Of a stretch of 64,000 nucleotides of DNA, positions 49,722 to 63,500 are shown one piece after another. Source of the DNA: Auanema rhodensis (taxonomy: Eukaryota > Nematoda > Chromadorea > Rhabditida > Rhabditidae). Every line of letters begins with the position of its first letter. Position 1 is the first letter of the stretch. Location: the NCBI GenBank assembly GCA_964057225.1, contig OZ059899.1:19290501-19354500 (forward strand), read 5' to 3'. The position numbers were made by a program, and so were the translations under genes. The notes under the pieces were generated by a model, which saw only the letters and a list, made by a program, of their open reading frames with translations, was not told where the DNA came from and did not search any database.

Positions 49722-52700
49722 GAGATGCGGTTTTCGAAATTAGATTCCCCATGTCCATATTAGTCTAAAAACAAATTTTTATTGATATTGGTGCATGGTA
49801 ACCATGACTTTGAAATTTACGTGAACTTTAATTTATGCTAATTAAATGTACACGTGGTGTGCACTCGGTATGTAACTCGCTTCACGTGAAAGATAAAGAG
49901 ATGCGGTTTTTAAAATTAGATTCCCCATGTCCATATTAGTCTAAAAACAAATTTTTATTGATATTGGTGCATGGTAACCATGACTTTGAAATTTACGTGA
50001 ACTTTAATTTATGCTAATTAAATGTACACGTGGTGTGCACTCGGTATGTAACTCGCTTCACGTGAAAGATAAAGAGATGCAGTTATCAAAATTAGATTCC
50101 CCATGTCCATATTAGTCTAAAAACAAATTTTTATTGATATTGGTGCATGGTAACCATGACTTTGAAATTTACGTGAACTTTAATTTATGCTAATTAAACG
50201 TACACGTGTTGTGCACTCGGTATGTAACTCGCTTCACGTGGAAGATAAAGAGATGCGGTTTTCAAAATTAGATTCCTCATGTCCATATTAGTCTAAAAAC
50301 AATTTTTTACTGATATTGGTGCATGGTAACCATGATTTTGAAATTTACGTGAACTTTAATTTATGCTAATTAAACGTACACGTGATGTGCACTTGGTATG
50401 TAACTCGCTTCACGTGAAAGATAAAGAGATGCGGTTTTTAAAATTAGATTCCCCATGTCCATATTAGTCTAAAAACAATTTTTTACTGATATTGGTGCAT
50501 GGTAACCATGATTTTGAAGTTTACGTGAACTTTAATTTATGCTAATTAAACGTACACGTGGTGTGCACTCGGTATGTAACTCGCTTCACGTGAAAGATAA
50601 AGAGATGCGGTTTTCAAAATTAGATTCCCCATGTCCATATTAGTCTAAAAACAAATTTTTATTGATATTGGTGCATGGTAACCATGACTTTGAAATTTAC
50701 GTGAACTTTAATTTATGCTAATTAAACGTACACGTGGTGTGCACTCGGTATGTAACTCGCTTCACGTGAAAGATAAAGAGATGCGGTTTTCAAAATTAGA
50801 TTCCCCATGTCCATATTAGTCTAAAAACAAATTTGTTTTGATATTGGTGTATGGTAACCATGATTTTGAAATTTACGTGAACTTTAATTTATGCTAATTA
50901 AATGTACACGTGGTGTGCACTCGGTATGTAACTCGCTTCACGTGAAAGATAAAGAGATGCGGTTTTCAAAATTAGATTCCCCATGTCCATATTAGTCTAA
51001 AAACAAATTTTTATTGATATTGGTGCATGGTAACCATGACTTTGAATTTTACGTGAACTTTAATTTATGCTAATTAAACGTACACGTGGTGTGCACTCGG
51101 TATGTAACTCGCTTCACGTGAAAGATAAAGAGATGCGGTTTTCAAAATTAGATTCCCCATGTCCATATTAGTCTAAAAACAAATTTTTATTGATATTGGT
51201 GCATGGTAACCATGACTTTGAAATTTACGTGAACTTTAATTTATGCTACATAAATCTACACGTGATGTGCAATTGGTATGTAACTCGCTTCACGTGAAAG
51301 ATAAAAAGATGCGGTTTTTAAAATTAGATTCCCCATGTCCATATTAGTCTAAAAACAATTTTTTACTGATATTGGTGCATGGTAACCATGACTTTGAAAT
51401 TTACGTGAACTTTAATTTATGCTAATTAAACGTACACGTGGTGTGCACTCGGTATGTAACTCGCTTCACGTGTAAGATAAAGAGATGCGGTTTTCAAAAT
51501 TAGATTCCCCATGTCCATATTAGTCTAAAAACAAATTTTTATTGATATTGGTGCATGGTAACCATGACTTTGAATTTTACGTGAACTTTAATTTATGCTA
51601 ATTAAACGTACACGTGGTGTGCACACGGTATGTAACTCGCTTCACGTGAAAGATAAAGAGATGCGGTTTTCAAAATTAGATTCCCCATGTCCATATTAGT
51701 CTAAAAACAAATTTTTATTGATATTGGTGCATGGTAACCATGACTTTGAAATTTACGTGAACTTTAATTTATGCTAATTAAACGTACACGTGGTGTGCAC
51801 TCGGTATGTAACTCGCTTCACGTGTAAGATAAAGAGATGCGGTTTTCAAAATTAGATTCCCCATGTCCATATTAGTCTAAAAACAAATTTTTATTGATAT
51901 TGGTGCATGGTAACCATGACTTTGAAATTTACGTGAACTTTAATTTATGCTAATTAAACGTACACGTGGTGTGCACTCGGTATGTAACTCGCTTCACGTG
52001 TAAGATAAAGAGATGCGGTTTTCGAAATTAGATTCCCCATGTCCATATTAGTCTAAAAACAAATTTTTATTGATATTGGTGCATGGTAACCATGACTTTG
52101 AAATTTACGTGAACTTTAATTTATGCTAATTAAACGTACACGTGGTGTGCACTCGGTATGTAACTCGCTTCACGTGTAAGATAAAGAGATGCGGTTTTCA
52201 AAATTAGATTCCCCATGTCCATATTAGTCTAAAAACAAATTTTTATTGATATTGGTGCATGGTAACCATGACTTTGAAATTTACGTGAACTTTAATTTAT
52301 GCTAATTAAACGTACACGTGGTGTGCACTCGGTATGTAACTCGCTTCAAGTGTAAGATAAAGAGATGCGGTTTTCAAAATTAGATTCCCCATGTCCATAT
52401 TAGTCTAAAAACAAATTTTTATTGATATTGGTGCATGGTAACCATGACTTTGAAATTTACGTGAACTTTAATTTATGCTAATTAAACGTACACGTGGTGT
52501 GCACTCGGTATGTAACTCGCTTCACGTGTAAGATAAAGAGATGCGGTTTTCGAAATTAGATTCCCCATGTCCATATTAGTCTAAAAACAAATTTTTATTG
52601 ATATTGGTGCATGGTAACCATGATTTTGAAATTTACGTGAACTTTAATTCATGCTAATTAAATGTACACGTGGTGTGCACTCGGTATGTAACTCGCTTCA

Positions 52701-53112
52701 CGTGAAAGATAAAGAGATGCGGTTTTTAAAATTAGATTCCCCATGTCCATATTAGTCTAAAAACAATTTTTTACTGATATTGGTGCATGGTAACCATGAT
52801 TTTGAAATTTACGTGAACTTTAATTTATGCTAATTAAACGTACACGTGGTGTGCACTCGGTATGTAACTCGCTTCACGTGAAAGATAAAGAGATGCGGTT
52901 CTCAAAATTAGATTCCCCATGTCCATATTAGTCTAAAAACAAATTTTTATTGATATTGGTGCATGGTAACCATGACTTTGAAATTTACGTGAACTTTAAT
53001 TTATGCTAATTAAACGTACACGTGGTGTGCACTCGGTATGTAACTCGCTTCACGTGAAAGATAAAGAGATGCGGTTTTCAAAATTAGATTCCCCATGTCC
53101 ATATTAGTCTAA
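49722..53112 (+). repeat. 22-monomer-offset duplication, copy 2
   Basis: Second copy of 45850-49240, with the apparently ancestral GTGTAAG and GAATTTT units at 51389 and 51565. Private changes seen are GCACACGG (51621), which is shared with 54261 through the later 15-monomer duplication, and TTCAAGTG (52347). Confidence 0.88.
49981..51388 (+). repeat. 8-monomer module, copy 3 of 3
   Basis: Third copy of the 1,408-bp module, with GAAGTTTACG (50517), TTTGTTTTG with GTGTATGG (50833) and TACATAAATCTACACG (51247). It has neither of the copy 1 variants GTCTAT and TGCAATCGG. Confidence 0.9.
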
Positions 53113-53590
53113 AAACAATTTTTTACTGATATTGGTGCATGGTAACCATGATTTTGAAATTTACGTGAACTTTAATTTATGCTAATTAAACGTACACGTG
53201 GTGTGCACTCGGTATGTAACTCGCTTCACGTGAAAGATAAAGAGATGCGGTTCTCAAAATTAGATTCCCCATGTCCATATTAGTCTAAAAACAAATTTTC
53301 ATTGATATTGGTGCATGGTAACCATGATTTTGAAATTTACGTGAACTTTAATTTATGCTAATTAAACGTACACGTGGTGTGCACTCGGTATGTAACTCGC
53401 TTCACGTGTAAGATAAAGAGATGCGGTTCTCGAAATTAGATTCCCCATGTCCATATTAGTCTAAAAACAAATTTTTATTGATATTGGTGCATGGTAACCA
53501 TGATTTTGAAATTTACGTGAACTTTAATTCATGCTAATTAAATGTACACGTGGTGTGCACTCGGTATGTAACTCGCTTCACGTGAAAGAT
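51389..53590 (+). repeat. 15-monomer-offset duplication, copy 1
   Basis: About 12.5 units repeated 2,640 bp (15 x 176) downstream at 54029-56230. Tags are GCACACGG (51621 and 54261), two TTCGAAA units, ATTCATGCT/TTTTTA, TTCTCAAA with TTTTCATTG tail and GTGTAAG with TTCTCGAAA (about 53427 and 56067). The only private difference seen inside the match is TTCAAGTG at 52347. Confidence 0.92.
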
Positions 53591-53676
53591 AAAGAGATGC
53601 GGTTCTCGAAATTAGATTCCCCATGTCCATATTAGTCTAAAAACAAATTTTTATTGATATTGGTGCATGGTAACCA
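53501..53676 (+). repeat. Hybrid or converted monomer with duplicated TTCTCGAAA half
   Basis: The left half is ATTCATGCT/AAATG as in its partner at 56141. The right half reads TTCTCGAAA with CAAATTTTTATTG, identical in type to the preceding unit (53325), whereas the partner has CAGTTATC and CAATTTTTTACTG. The switch lies between about 53585 and 53601. Either a short conversion tract from the adjacent unit or a local exchange explains it. Confidence 0.8.
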
Positions 53677-54028
53677 TGATTTTGAAATTTACGTGAACTT
53701 TAATTTATGCTAATTAAACGTAAACGTGATGTGCACTTGGTATGTAACTCGCTTCACGTGAAAGATAAAGAGATGCGGTTTTTAAAATTAGATTCCCCAT
53801 GTCCATATTAGTCTAAAAACAATTTTTTACTGATATTGGTGCATGGTAACCATGATTTTGAAATTTACGTGAACTTTAATTTATGCTAATTAAACGTACA
53901 CGTGGTGTGCACTCGGTATGTAACTCGCTTCACGTGAAAGATAAAGAGATGCGGTTCTCAAAATTAGATTCCCCATGTCCATATTAGTCTAAAAACAAAT
54001 TTTTTTTGATATTGGTGCATGGTAACCA

Positions 54029-56230
54029 TGACTTTGAAATTTACGTGAACTTTAATTTATGCTAATTAAACGTACACGTGGTGTGCACTCGGTATGTAAC
54101 TCGCTTCACGTGTAAGATAAAGAGATGCGGTTTTCAAAATTAGATTCCCCATGTCCATATTAGTCTAAAAACAAATTTTTATTGATATTGGTGCATGGTA
54201 ACCATGACTTTGAATTTTACGTGAACTTTAATTTATGCTAATTAAACGTACACGTGGTGTGCACACGGTATGTAACTCGCTTCACGTGAAAGATAAAGAG
54301 ATGCGGTTTTCAAAATTAGATTCCCCATGTCCATATTAGTCTAAAAACAAATTTTTATTGATATTGGTGCATGGTAACCATGACTTTGAAATTTACGTGA
54401 ACTTTAATTTATGCTAATTAAACGTACACGTGGTGTGCACTCGGTATGTAACTCGCTTCACGTGTAAGATAAAGAGATGCGGTTTTCAAAATTAGATTCC
54501 CCATGTCCATATTAGTCTAAAAACAAATTTTTATTGATATTGGTGCATGGTAACCATGACTTTGAAATTTACGTGAACTTTAATTTATGCTAATTAAACG
54601 TACACGTGGTGTGCACTCGGTATGTAACTCGCTTCACGTGTAAGATAAAGAGATGCGGTTTTCGAAATTAGATTCCCCATGTCCATATTAGTCTAAAAAC
54701 AAATTTTTATTGATATTGGTGCATGGTAACCATGACTTTGAAATTTACGTGAACTTTAATTTATGCTAATTAAACGTACACGTGGTGTGCACTCGGTATG
54801 TAACTCGCTTCACGTGTAAGATAAAGAGATGCGGTTTTCAAAATTAGATTCCCCATGTCCATATTAGTCTAAAAACAAATTTTTATTGATATTGGTGCAT
54901 GGTAACCATGACTTTGAAATTTACGTGAACTTTAATTTATGCTAATTAAACGTACACGTGGTGTGCACTCGGTATGTAACTCGCTTCACGTGTAAGATAA
55001 AGAGATGCGGTTTTCAAAATTAGATTCCCCATGTCCATATTAGTCTAAAAACAAATTTTTATTGATATTGGTGCATGGTAACCATGACTTTGAAATTTAC
55101 GTGAACTTTAATTTATGCTAATTAAACGTACACGTGGTGTGCACTCGGTATGTAACTCGCTTCACGTGTAAGATAAAGAGATGCGGTTTTCGAAATTAGA
55201 TTCCCCATGTCCATATTAGTCTAAAAACAAATTTTTATTGATATTGGTGCATGGTAACCATGATTTTGAAATTTACGTGAACTTTAATTCATGCTAATTA
55301 AATGTACACGTGGTGTGCACTCGGTATGTAACTCGCTTCACGTGAAAGATAAAGAGATGCGGTTTTTAAAATTAGATTCCCCATGTCCATATTAGTCTAA
55401 AAACAATTTTTTACTGATATTGGTGCATGGTAACCATGATTTTGAAATTTACGTGAACTTTAATTTATGCTAATTAAACGTACACGTGGTGTGCACTCGG
55501 TATGTAACTCGCTTCACGTGAAAGATAAAGAGATGCGGTTCTCAAAATTAGATTCCCCATGTCCATATTAGTCTAAAAACAAATTTTTATTGATATTGGT
55601 GCATGGTAACCATGACTTTGAAATTTACGTGAACTTTAATTTATGCTAATTAAACGTACACGTGGTGTGCACTCGGTATGTAACTCGCTTCACGTGAAAG
55701 ATAAAGAGATGCGGTTTTCAAAATTAGATTCCCCATGTCCATATTAGTCTAAAAACAATTTTTTACTGATATTGGTGCATGGTAACCATGATTTTGAAAT
55801 TTACGTGAACTTTAATTTATGCTAATTAAACGTACACGTGGTGTGCACTCGGTATGTAACTCGCTTCACGTGAAAGATAAAGAGATGCGGTTCTCAAAAT
55901 TAGATTCCCCATGTCCATATTAGTCTAAAAACAAATTTTCATTGATATTGGTGCATGGTAACCATGATTTTGAAATTTACGTGAACTTTAATTTATGCTA
56001 ATTAAACGTACACGTGGTGTGCACTCGGTATGTAACTCGCTTCACGTGTAAGATAAAGAGATGCGGTTCTCGAAATTAGATTCCCCATGTCCATATTAGT
56101 CTAAAAACAAATTTTTATTGATATTGGTGCATGGTAACCATGATTTTGAAATTTACGTGAACTTTAATTCATGCTAATTAAATGTACACGTGGTGTGCAC
56201 TCGGTATGTAACTCGCTTCACGTGAAAGAT
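54029..56230 (+). repeat. 15-monomer-offset duplication, copy 2
   Basis: Second copy of 51389-53590 with the GCACACGG tag at 54261. At its left edge a TTCTCAAA unit with TTTTTTTTG tail (53853) leads straight into the GTGTAAG unit at 54029, marking the duplication joint. Confidence 0.92.
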
Positions 56231-57369
56231 AAAGAGATGCAGTTATCAAAATTAGATTCCCCATGTCCATATTAGTCTAAAAACAATTTTTTACTGATAT
56301 TGGTGCATGGTAACCATGATTTTGAAATTTACGTGAACTTTAATTTATGCTAATTAAACGTAAACGTGATGTGCACTTGGTATGTAACTCGCTTCACGTG
56401 AAAGATAAAGAGATGCGGTTTTTAAAATTAGATTCCCCATGTCCATATTAGTCTAAAAACAATTTTTTACTGATATTGGTGCATGGTAACCATGATTTTG
56501 AAATTTACGTGAACTTTAATTTATGCTAATTAAACGTACACGTGGTGTGCACTTGGTATGTAACTCGCTTCACGTGAAAGATAAAGAGATGCGGTTCTCA
56601 AAATTAGATTCCCCATGTCCATATTAGTCTAAAAACAAATTTTTATTGATATTGGTGCATGGTAACCATGACTTTGAAATTTACGTGAACTTTAATTTAT
56701 GCTAATTAAACGTACACGTGGTGTGCACTCGGTATGTAACTCGCTTCACGTGAAAGATAAAGAGATGCGGTTTTCAAAATTAGATTCCCCATGTCCATAT
56801 TAGTCTAAAAACAAATTTTTTTTGATATTGGTGCATGGTAACCATGATTTTGAAATTTACGTGAACTTTAATTTATGCTAATTAAATGTACACGTGGTGT
56901 GCACTTGGTATGTAACTCGCTTCACGTGAAAGATAAAGAGATGCGGTTTTCAAAATTAGATTCCCCATGTCCATATTAGTCTAAAAACAAATTTTTATTG
57001 ATATTGGTGCATGGTAACCATGACTTTGAAATTTACGTGAACTTTAATTTATGCTAATTAAACGTACACGTGGTGTGCACTCGGTATGTAACTCGCTTCA
57101 CGTGTAAGATAAAGAGATGCGGTTTTCGAAATTAGATTCCCCATGTCCATATTAGTCTAAAAACAAATTTTTATTGATATTGGTGCATGGTAACCATGAT
57201 TTTGAAATTTACGTGAACTTTAATTCATGCTAATTAAATGTACACGTGGTGTGCACTCGGTATGTAACTCGCTTCACGTGAAAGATAAAGAGATGCAGTT
57301 ATCAAAATTAGATTCCCCATGTCCATATTAGTCTAAAAACAATTTTTTACTGATATTGGTGCATGGTAA

Positions 57370-59485
57370 CCATGATTTTGAAATTTACGTGAACTTTAAT
57401 TTATGCTAATTAAACGTACACGTGGTGTGCACTCGGTATGTAACTCGCTTCACATGAAAGATAAAGAGATGCGGTTCTCAAAATTAGATTCCCCATGTCC
57501 ATATTAGTCTAAAAACAAATTTTTATTGATATTGGTGCATGGTAACCATGACTTTGAAATTTACGTGAACTTTAACGTATGCTAATTAAACGTACACGTG
57601 GTGTGCACTCGGTATGTAAATCGCTTCACGTGAAAGATAAAGAGATGCGGTTTTCAAAATTAGATTCCCCATGTCCATATTAGTCTAAAAACAAATTTTT
57701 TTTGATATTGGTGCATGGTAACCATGATTTTGAAATTTACGTGAACTTTAATTTATGCTAATTAAATGTACACGTGGTGTGCACTTGGTATGTAACTCGC
57801 TTCACGTGAAAGATGAAGAGATGCGGTTTTCAAAATTAGATTCCCCATGTCCATATTAGTCTAAAAACAAATTTTTATTGATATTGGTGCATGGTAACCA
57901 TGATTTTGAAATTTACGTGAACTTTAATTTATGCTAATTAAATGTACACGTGGTGTGCACTTGGTATGTAACTCGCTTCACGTGAAAGATAAAGAGATGC
58001 GGTTTTCAAAATTAGATTCCCCATGTCCATATTAGTCTAAAAACAAATTTTTATTGATATTGGTGCATGGTAACCATGACTTTGAAATTTACGTGAACTT
58101 TAATTTATGCTACATAAATCTACACGTGATGTGCACTTGGTATGTAACTCGCTTCACGTGAAAGATAAAAAGATGCGGTTTTTAAAATTAGATTCCCCAT
58201 GTCCATATTAGTCTAAAAACAATTTTTTACTGATATTGGTGCATGGTAACCATGACTTTGAAATTTACGTGAACTTTAATTTATGCTAATTAAACGTACA
58301 CGTGGTGTGCACTCGGTATGTAACTTGCTTCACGTGTAAGATAAAGAGATGCGGTTTTCAAAATTAGATTCCCCATGTCCATATTAGTCTAAAAACAAAT
58401 TTTTATTGATATTGGTTCATGGTAACCATGACTTTGAAATTTACGTGAACTTCAATTTATGCTAATTAAACGTACACGTGATGTGCACTTGGTATGTAAC
58501 TCGCTTCACGTGAAAGATAAAGAGATGCGGTTTTCAAATTTAGATTCCCCATGTCCATATTAGTCTAAAAACAAATTTTTTTTTGATATTGGTGCATGGT
58601 AACCATGACTTTGAAATTTACGTGAACTTTAATTTATGCTAATTAAACGTACACGTGGTGTGCACTCGGTATGTAACTCGCTTCACGTGTAAGATAAAGA
58701 GATGCGGTTTTCAAAATTAGATTCCCCATGTCCATATTAGTCTAAAAACAAATTTTTATTGATATTGGTGCATGGTAACCATGACTTTGAAATTTACGTG
58801 AACTTTAATTTATGCTAATTAAACGTACACGTGGTGTGCACTCGGTATGTAACTCGCTTCACGTGTAAGATAAAGAGATGCGGTTTTCAAAATTAGATTC
58901 CCCATGTCCATATTAGTCTAAAAACAAATTTTTATTGATATTGGTGCATGGTAACCATGATTTTGAAATTTACGTGAACTTTAATTTATGCTAATTAAAC
59001 GTACACGTGATGTGCACTTGGTATGTAACTCGCTTCACGTGAAAGATAAAGAGATGCGGTTTTTGAAATTAGATTCCCCATGTCCATATTAGTCTAAAAA
59101 CAATTTTTTACTGATATTGGTGCATGGTAACCATGATTTTGAAATTTACGTGAACTTTAATTTATGCTAATCAAACGTACACGTGATGTGCTCTCGGTAT
59201 GTAACTCGCTTCACGTGAAAGATAAAGAGATGCGGTTTTCAAAATTAGATTCCCCATGTCCATATTAGTCTAAAAACAAATTTTTATTGATATTGGTGCA
59301 TGGTAACCATGATTTTGAAATTTACGTGAACTTTAATTTATGCTAATTAAACGTACACGTGATGTGCACTTGGTATGTAACTCGCTTCACGTGAAAGATA
59401 AAGAGATGCGGTTTTCAAAATTAGATTCCCCATGTCCATATTAGTCTAAAAACAAATTTTTATTGATATTGGTGCATGGTAACCA
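57370..59485 (+). repeat. Zone of raised private variation
   Basis: Units here carry many changes not seen elsewhere: TTCACATGAAAG (57451), CTTTAACGTATGC (57573), GTAAATCGC (57619), GATGAAGAG (57812), ACTTGC (about 58323), GGTTCATGG (58416), CTTCAATTT (58451), TTCAAATTTAG (58537), TTTTTGAAATT (59060), CTAATCAAAC (59167) and GTGCTCTCGG (59189). No local duplication is clear. This looks like an older or less homogenised stretch. The last TTCTC (about 57475) and TTCG (about 57127) units lie at its left edge. Confidence 0.75.
58429..58605 (+). repeat. 177-bp monomer (1-bp insertion in the T-run)
   Basis: The T-run reads AAA followed by nine T before GATATT; the related type has eight. The next unit starts at 58606. 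It is the only insertion found. Confidence 0.9.
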
Positions 59486-60365
59486 TGACTTTGAAATTTA
59501 CGTGAACTTTAATTTATGCTAATTAAACGTACACGTGGTGTGCACTCGGTATGTAACTCGCTTCACGTGAAAGATAAAGAGATGCGGTTTTCAAAATTAG
59601 ATTCCCCATGTCCATATTAGTCTAAAAACAAATTTTTTTTGATATTGGTGCATGGTAACCATGATTTTGAAATTTACGTGAACTTTAATTTATGCTAATT
59701 AAATGTACACGTGGTGTGCACTCGGTATGTAACTCGCTTCACGTGAAAGATAAAGAGATGCGGTTTTCAAAATTAGACTCCCCATGTCCATATTAGTCTA
59801 AAAACAAATTTTTATTGATATTGGTGCATGGTAACCATGACTTTGAATTTTACGTGAACTTTAATTTATGCTAATTAAACGTACACGTGGTGTGCACTCG
59901 GTATGTAACTCGCTTCACGTGAAAGATAAAGAGATGCGGTTTTCAAAATTAGATTCCCCATGTCCATATTAGTCTAAAAACAAAATTTTATTGATATTGG
60001 TGCATGGTAACCATGACTTTGAAATTTACGTGAACTTTAATTTATGCTACATAAATGTACACGTGATGTGCACTTGGTATGTAACTCGCTTCACGTGAAA
60101 GATGAAAAGATGCGGTTTTTAAAATTAGATTCCCCATGTCCATATTAGTCTAAAAACAATTTTTTACTGATATTGGTGCATGGTAACCATGACTTTGAAA
60201 TTTAAGTGAACTTTAATTTATGCTAATTAAACGTACACGTGGTGTGCACTCGGTATGTAACTCGCTTCACGTGTAAGATAAAGAGATGCGGTTTTCAAAA
60301 TTAGATTCCCCATGTCCATATTAGTCTAAAAACAAATTTTTATTGATATTGGTGCATGGTAACCA
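59486..60365 (+). repeat. 11-monomer-offset segment, copy 1
   Basis: Five units resembling 61422-62301 at 1,936 bp (11 x 176). Tags are TTAGACTCCCC (59775 and 61711) and AAACAAAATTTTATTG (59981 and 61917), followed by a TACATAAATG unit. The TTTAAGTGAAC change sits in different units of the two copies (60201 and 61785, nine monomers apart), which points to exchange or conversion after the duplication. Confidence 0.82.
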
Positions 60366-60541
60366 TGACTTTGAAATTTACGTGAACTTTAATTTATGCT
60401 AATTAAACGTACACGTGGTGTGCACTCGGTATGTAACTCGCTTCACGTGTAAGATAAAGAGATGCGGTTTTCAAAATTAGATTCCCCATGTCCATATTAG
60501 TCTAAAAACAAATTTTTATTGATATTGGTGCATGGTAACCA

Positions 60542-63500
60542 TGATTTTGAAATTTACGTGAACTTTAATTTATGCTGATTAAATGTACACGTGGTGTGCA
60601 CTCGGTATGTAACTCGCTTCACGTGAAAGATAAAGAGATGCAGTTATCAAAATTAGATTCCCCATGTCCATATTAGTCTAAAAACAAATTTTTATTGATA
60701 TTGGTGCATGGTAACCATGATTTTGAAATTTACGTGAACTTTAATTTATGCTAATTAAACGTACACGTGTTGTGCACTCGGTATGTAACTCGCTTCACGT
60801 GGAAGATAAAAAGATGCAGTTATCAAAATTAGATTCCCCATGTCCATATTAGTCTAAAAACAAATTTTTATTGATATTGGTGCATGGTAACCATGACTTT
60901 GAAATTTACGTGAACTTTAATTTATGCTAATTAAACGTACACGTGGTGTGCACTCGGTATGTAACTCGCTTCACGTGGAAGATAAAAAGATGCGGTTTTC
61001 AAAATTAGATTCCCCATGTCCATATTAGTCTAAAAACAATTTTTTACTGATATTGGTGCATGGTAACCATGATTTTGAAATTTACGTGAACTTTAATTTA
61101 TGCTAATTAAACGTACACGTGATGTGCACTTGGTATGTAACTCGCTTCACGTGAAAGATAAAGAGATGCGGTTTTTAAAATTAGATTCCCCATGTCCATA
61201 TTAGTCTAAAAACAATTTTTTACTGATATTGGTGCATGGTAACCATGATTTTGAAATTTACGTGAACTTTAATTTATGCTAATTAAACGTACACGTGGTG
61301 TGCACTCGGTATGTAACTCGCTTCACGTGAAAGATAAAGAGATGCGGTTTTCAAAATTAGATTCCCCATGTCCATATTAGTCTAAAAACAAATTTTTTTT
61401 GATATTGGTGCATGGTAACCATGACTTTGAAATTTACGTGAACTTTAATTTATGCTAATTAAACGTACACGTGGTGTGCACTCGGTATGTAACTCGCTTC
61501 ACGTGAAAGATAAAGAGATGCGGTTTTCAAAATTAGATTCCCCATGTCCATATTAGTCTAAAAACAAATTTTTTTTGATATTGGTGCATGGTAACCATGA
61601 TTTTGAAATTTACGTGAACTTTAATTTATGCTAATTAAATGTACACGTGGTGTGCACTCGGTATGTAACTCGCTTCACGTGAAAGATAAAGAGATGCGGT
61701 TTTCAAAATTAGACTCCCCATGTCCATATTAGTCTAAAAACAAATTTTTATTGATATTGGTGCATGGTAACCATGACTTTGAAATTTAAGTGAACTTTAA
61801 TTTATGCTAATTAAACGTACACGTGGTGTGCACTCGGTATGTAACTCGCTTCACGTGAAAGATAAAGAGATGCGGTTTTCAAAATTAGATTCCCCATGTC
61901 CATATTAGTCTAAAAACAAAATTTTATTGATATTGGTGCATGGTAACCATGACTTTGAAATTTACGTGAACTTTAATTTATGCTACATAAATGTACACGT
62001 GATGTGCACTTGGTATGTAACTCGCTTCACGTGAAAGATAAAAAGATGCGGTTTTTAAAATTAGATTCCCCATGTCCATATTAGTCTAAAAACAATTTTT
62101 TACTGATATTGGTGCATGGTAACCATGACTTTGAAATTTACGTGAACTTTAATTTATGCTAATTAAACGTACACGTGGTGTGCACTCGGTATGTAACTCG
62201 CTTCACGTGTAAGATAAAGAGATGCGGTTTTCAAAATTAGATTCCCCATGTCCATATTAGTCTAAAAACAAATTTTTATTGATATTGGTGCATGGTAACC
62301 ATGATTTTGAAATTTACGTGAACTTTAATTTATGCTGATTAAATGTACACGTGGTGTGCACTCGGTATGTAACTCGCTTCACGTGAAAGATAAAGAGATG
62401 CAGTTATCAAAATTAGATTCCCCATGTCCATATTAGTCTAAAAACAAATTTTTATTGATATTGGTGCATGGTAACCATGACTTTGAAATTTACGTGAACT
62501 TTAATTTATGCTAATTAAACGTACACGTGTTGTGCACTCGGTATGTAACTCGCTTCACGTGGAAGATAAAAAGATGCGGTTTTCAAAATTAGATTCCCCA
62601 TGTCCATATTAGTCTAAAAACAATTTTTTACTGATATTGGTGCATGGTAACCATGATTTTGAAATTTACGTGAACTTTAATTTATGCTAATTAAACGTAC
62701 ACGTGATGTGCACTTGGTATGTAACTCGCTTCACGTGAAAGATAAAGAGATGCGGTTTTTAAAATTAGATTCCCCATGTCCATATTAGTCTAAAAACAAT
62801 TTTTTACTGATATTGGTGCATGGTAACCATGATTTTGAAATTTACGTGAACTTTAATTTATGCTAATTAAACGTACACGTGGTGTGCACTCGGTATGTAA
62901 CTCGCTTCACGTGAAAGATAAAGAGATGCGGTTTTCAAAATTAGATTCCCCATGTCCATATTAGTCTAAAAACAAATTTTTTTTGATATTGGTGCATGGT
63001 AACCATGATTTTGAAATTTACGTGAACTTTAATTTATGCTAATTAAATGTACACGTGGTGTGCACTCGGTATGTAACTCGCTTCACGTGAAAGATAAAGA
63101 GATGCGGTTTTCAAAATTAGATTCCCCGTGTCCATATTAGTCTAAAAACAAATTTTTATTGATATTGGTGCATGGTAACCATGACTTTGAAATTTACGTG
63201 AACTTTAATTTATGCTAATTAAACGTACACGTGGTGTGCACTCGGTATGTAACTCGCTTCACGTGAAAGATAAAAAGATGCGGTTTTTAAAATTAGATTC
63301 CCCATGTCCATATTAGTCTAAAAACAATTTTTTACTGATATTGGTGCATGGTAACCATGACTTTGAAATTTACGTGAACTTTAATTTATGCTAATTAAAC
63401 GTACACGTGGTGTGCACTCGGAATGTAACTCGCTTCACGTGTAAGATAAAGAGATGCGGTTTTCAAAATTAGATTCCCCATGTCCATATTAGTCTAAAAA

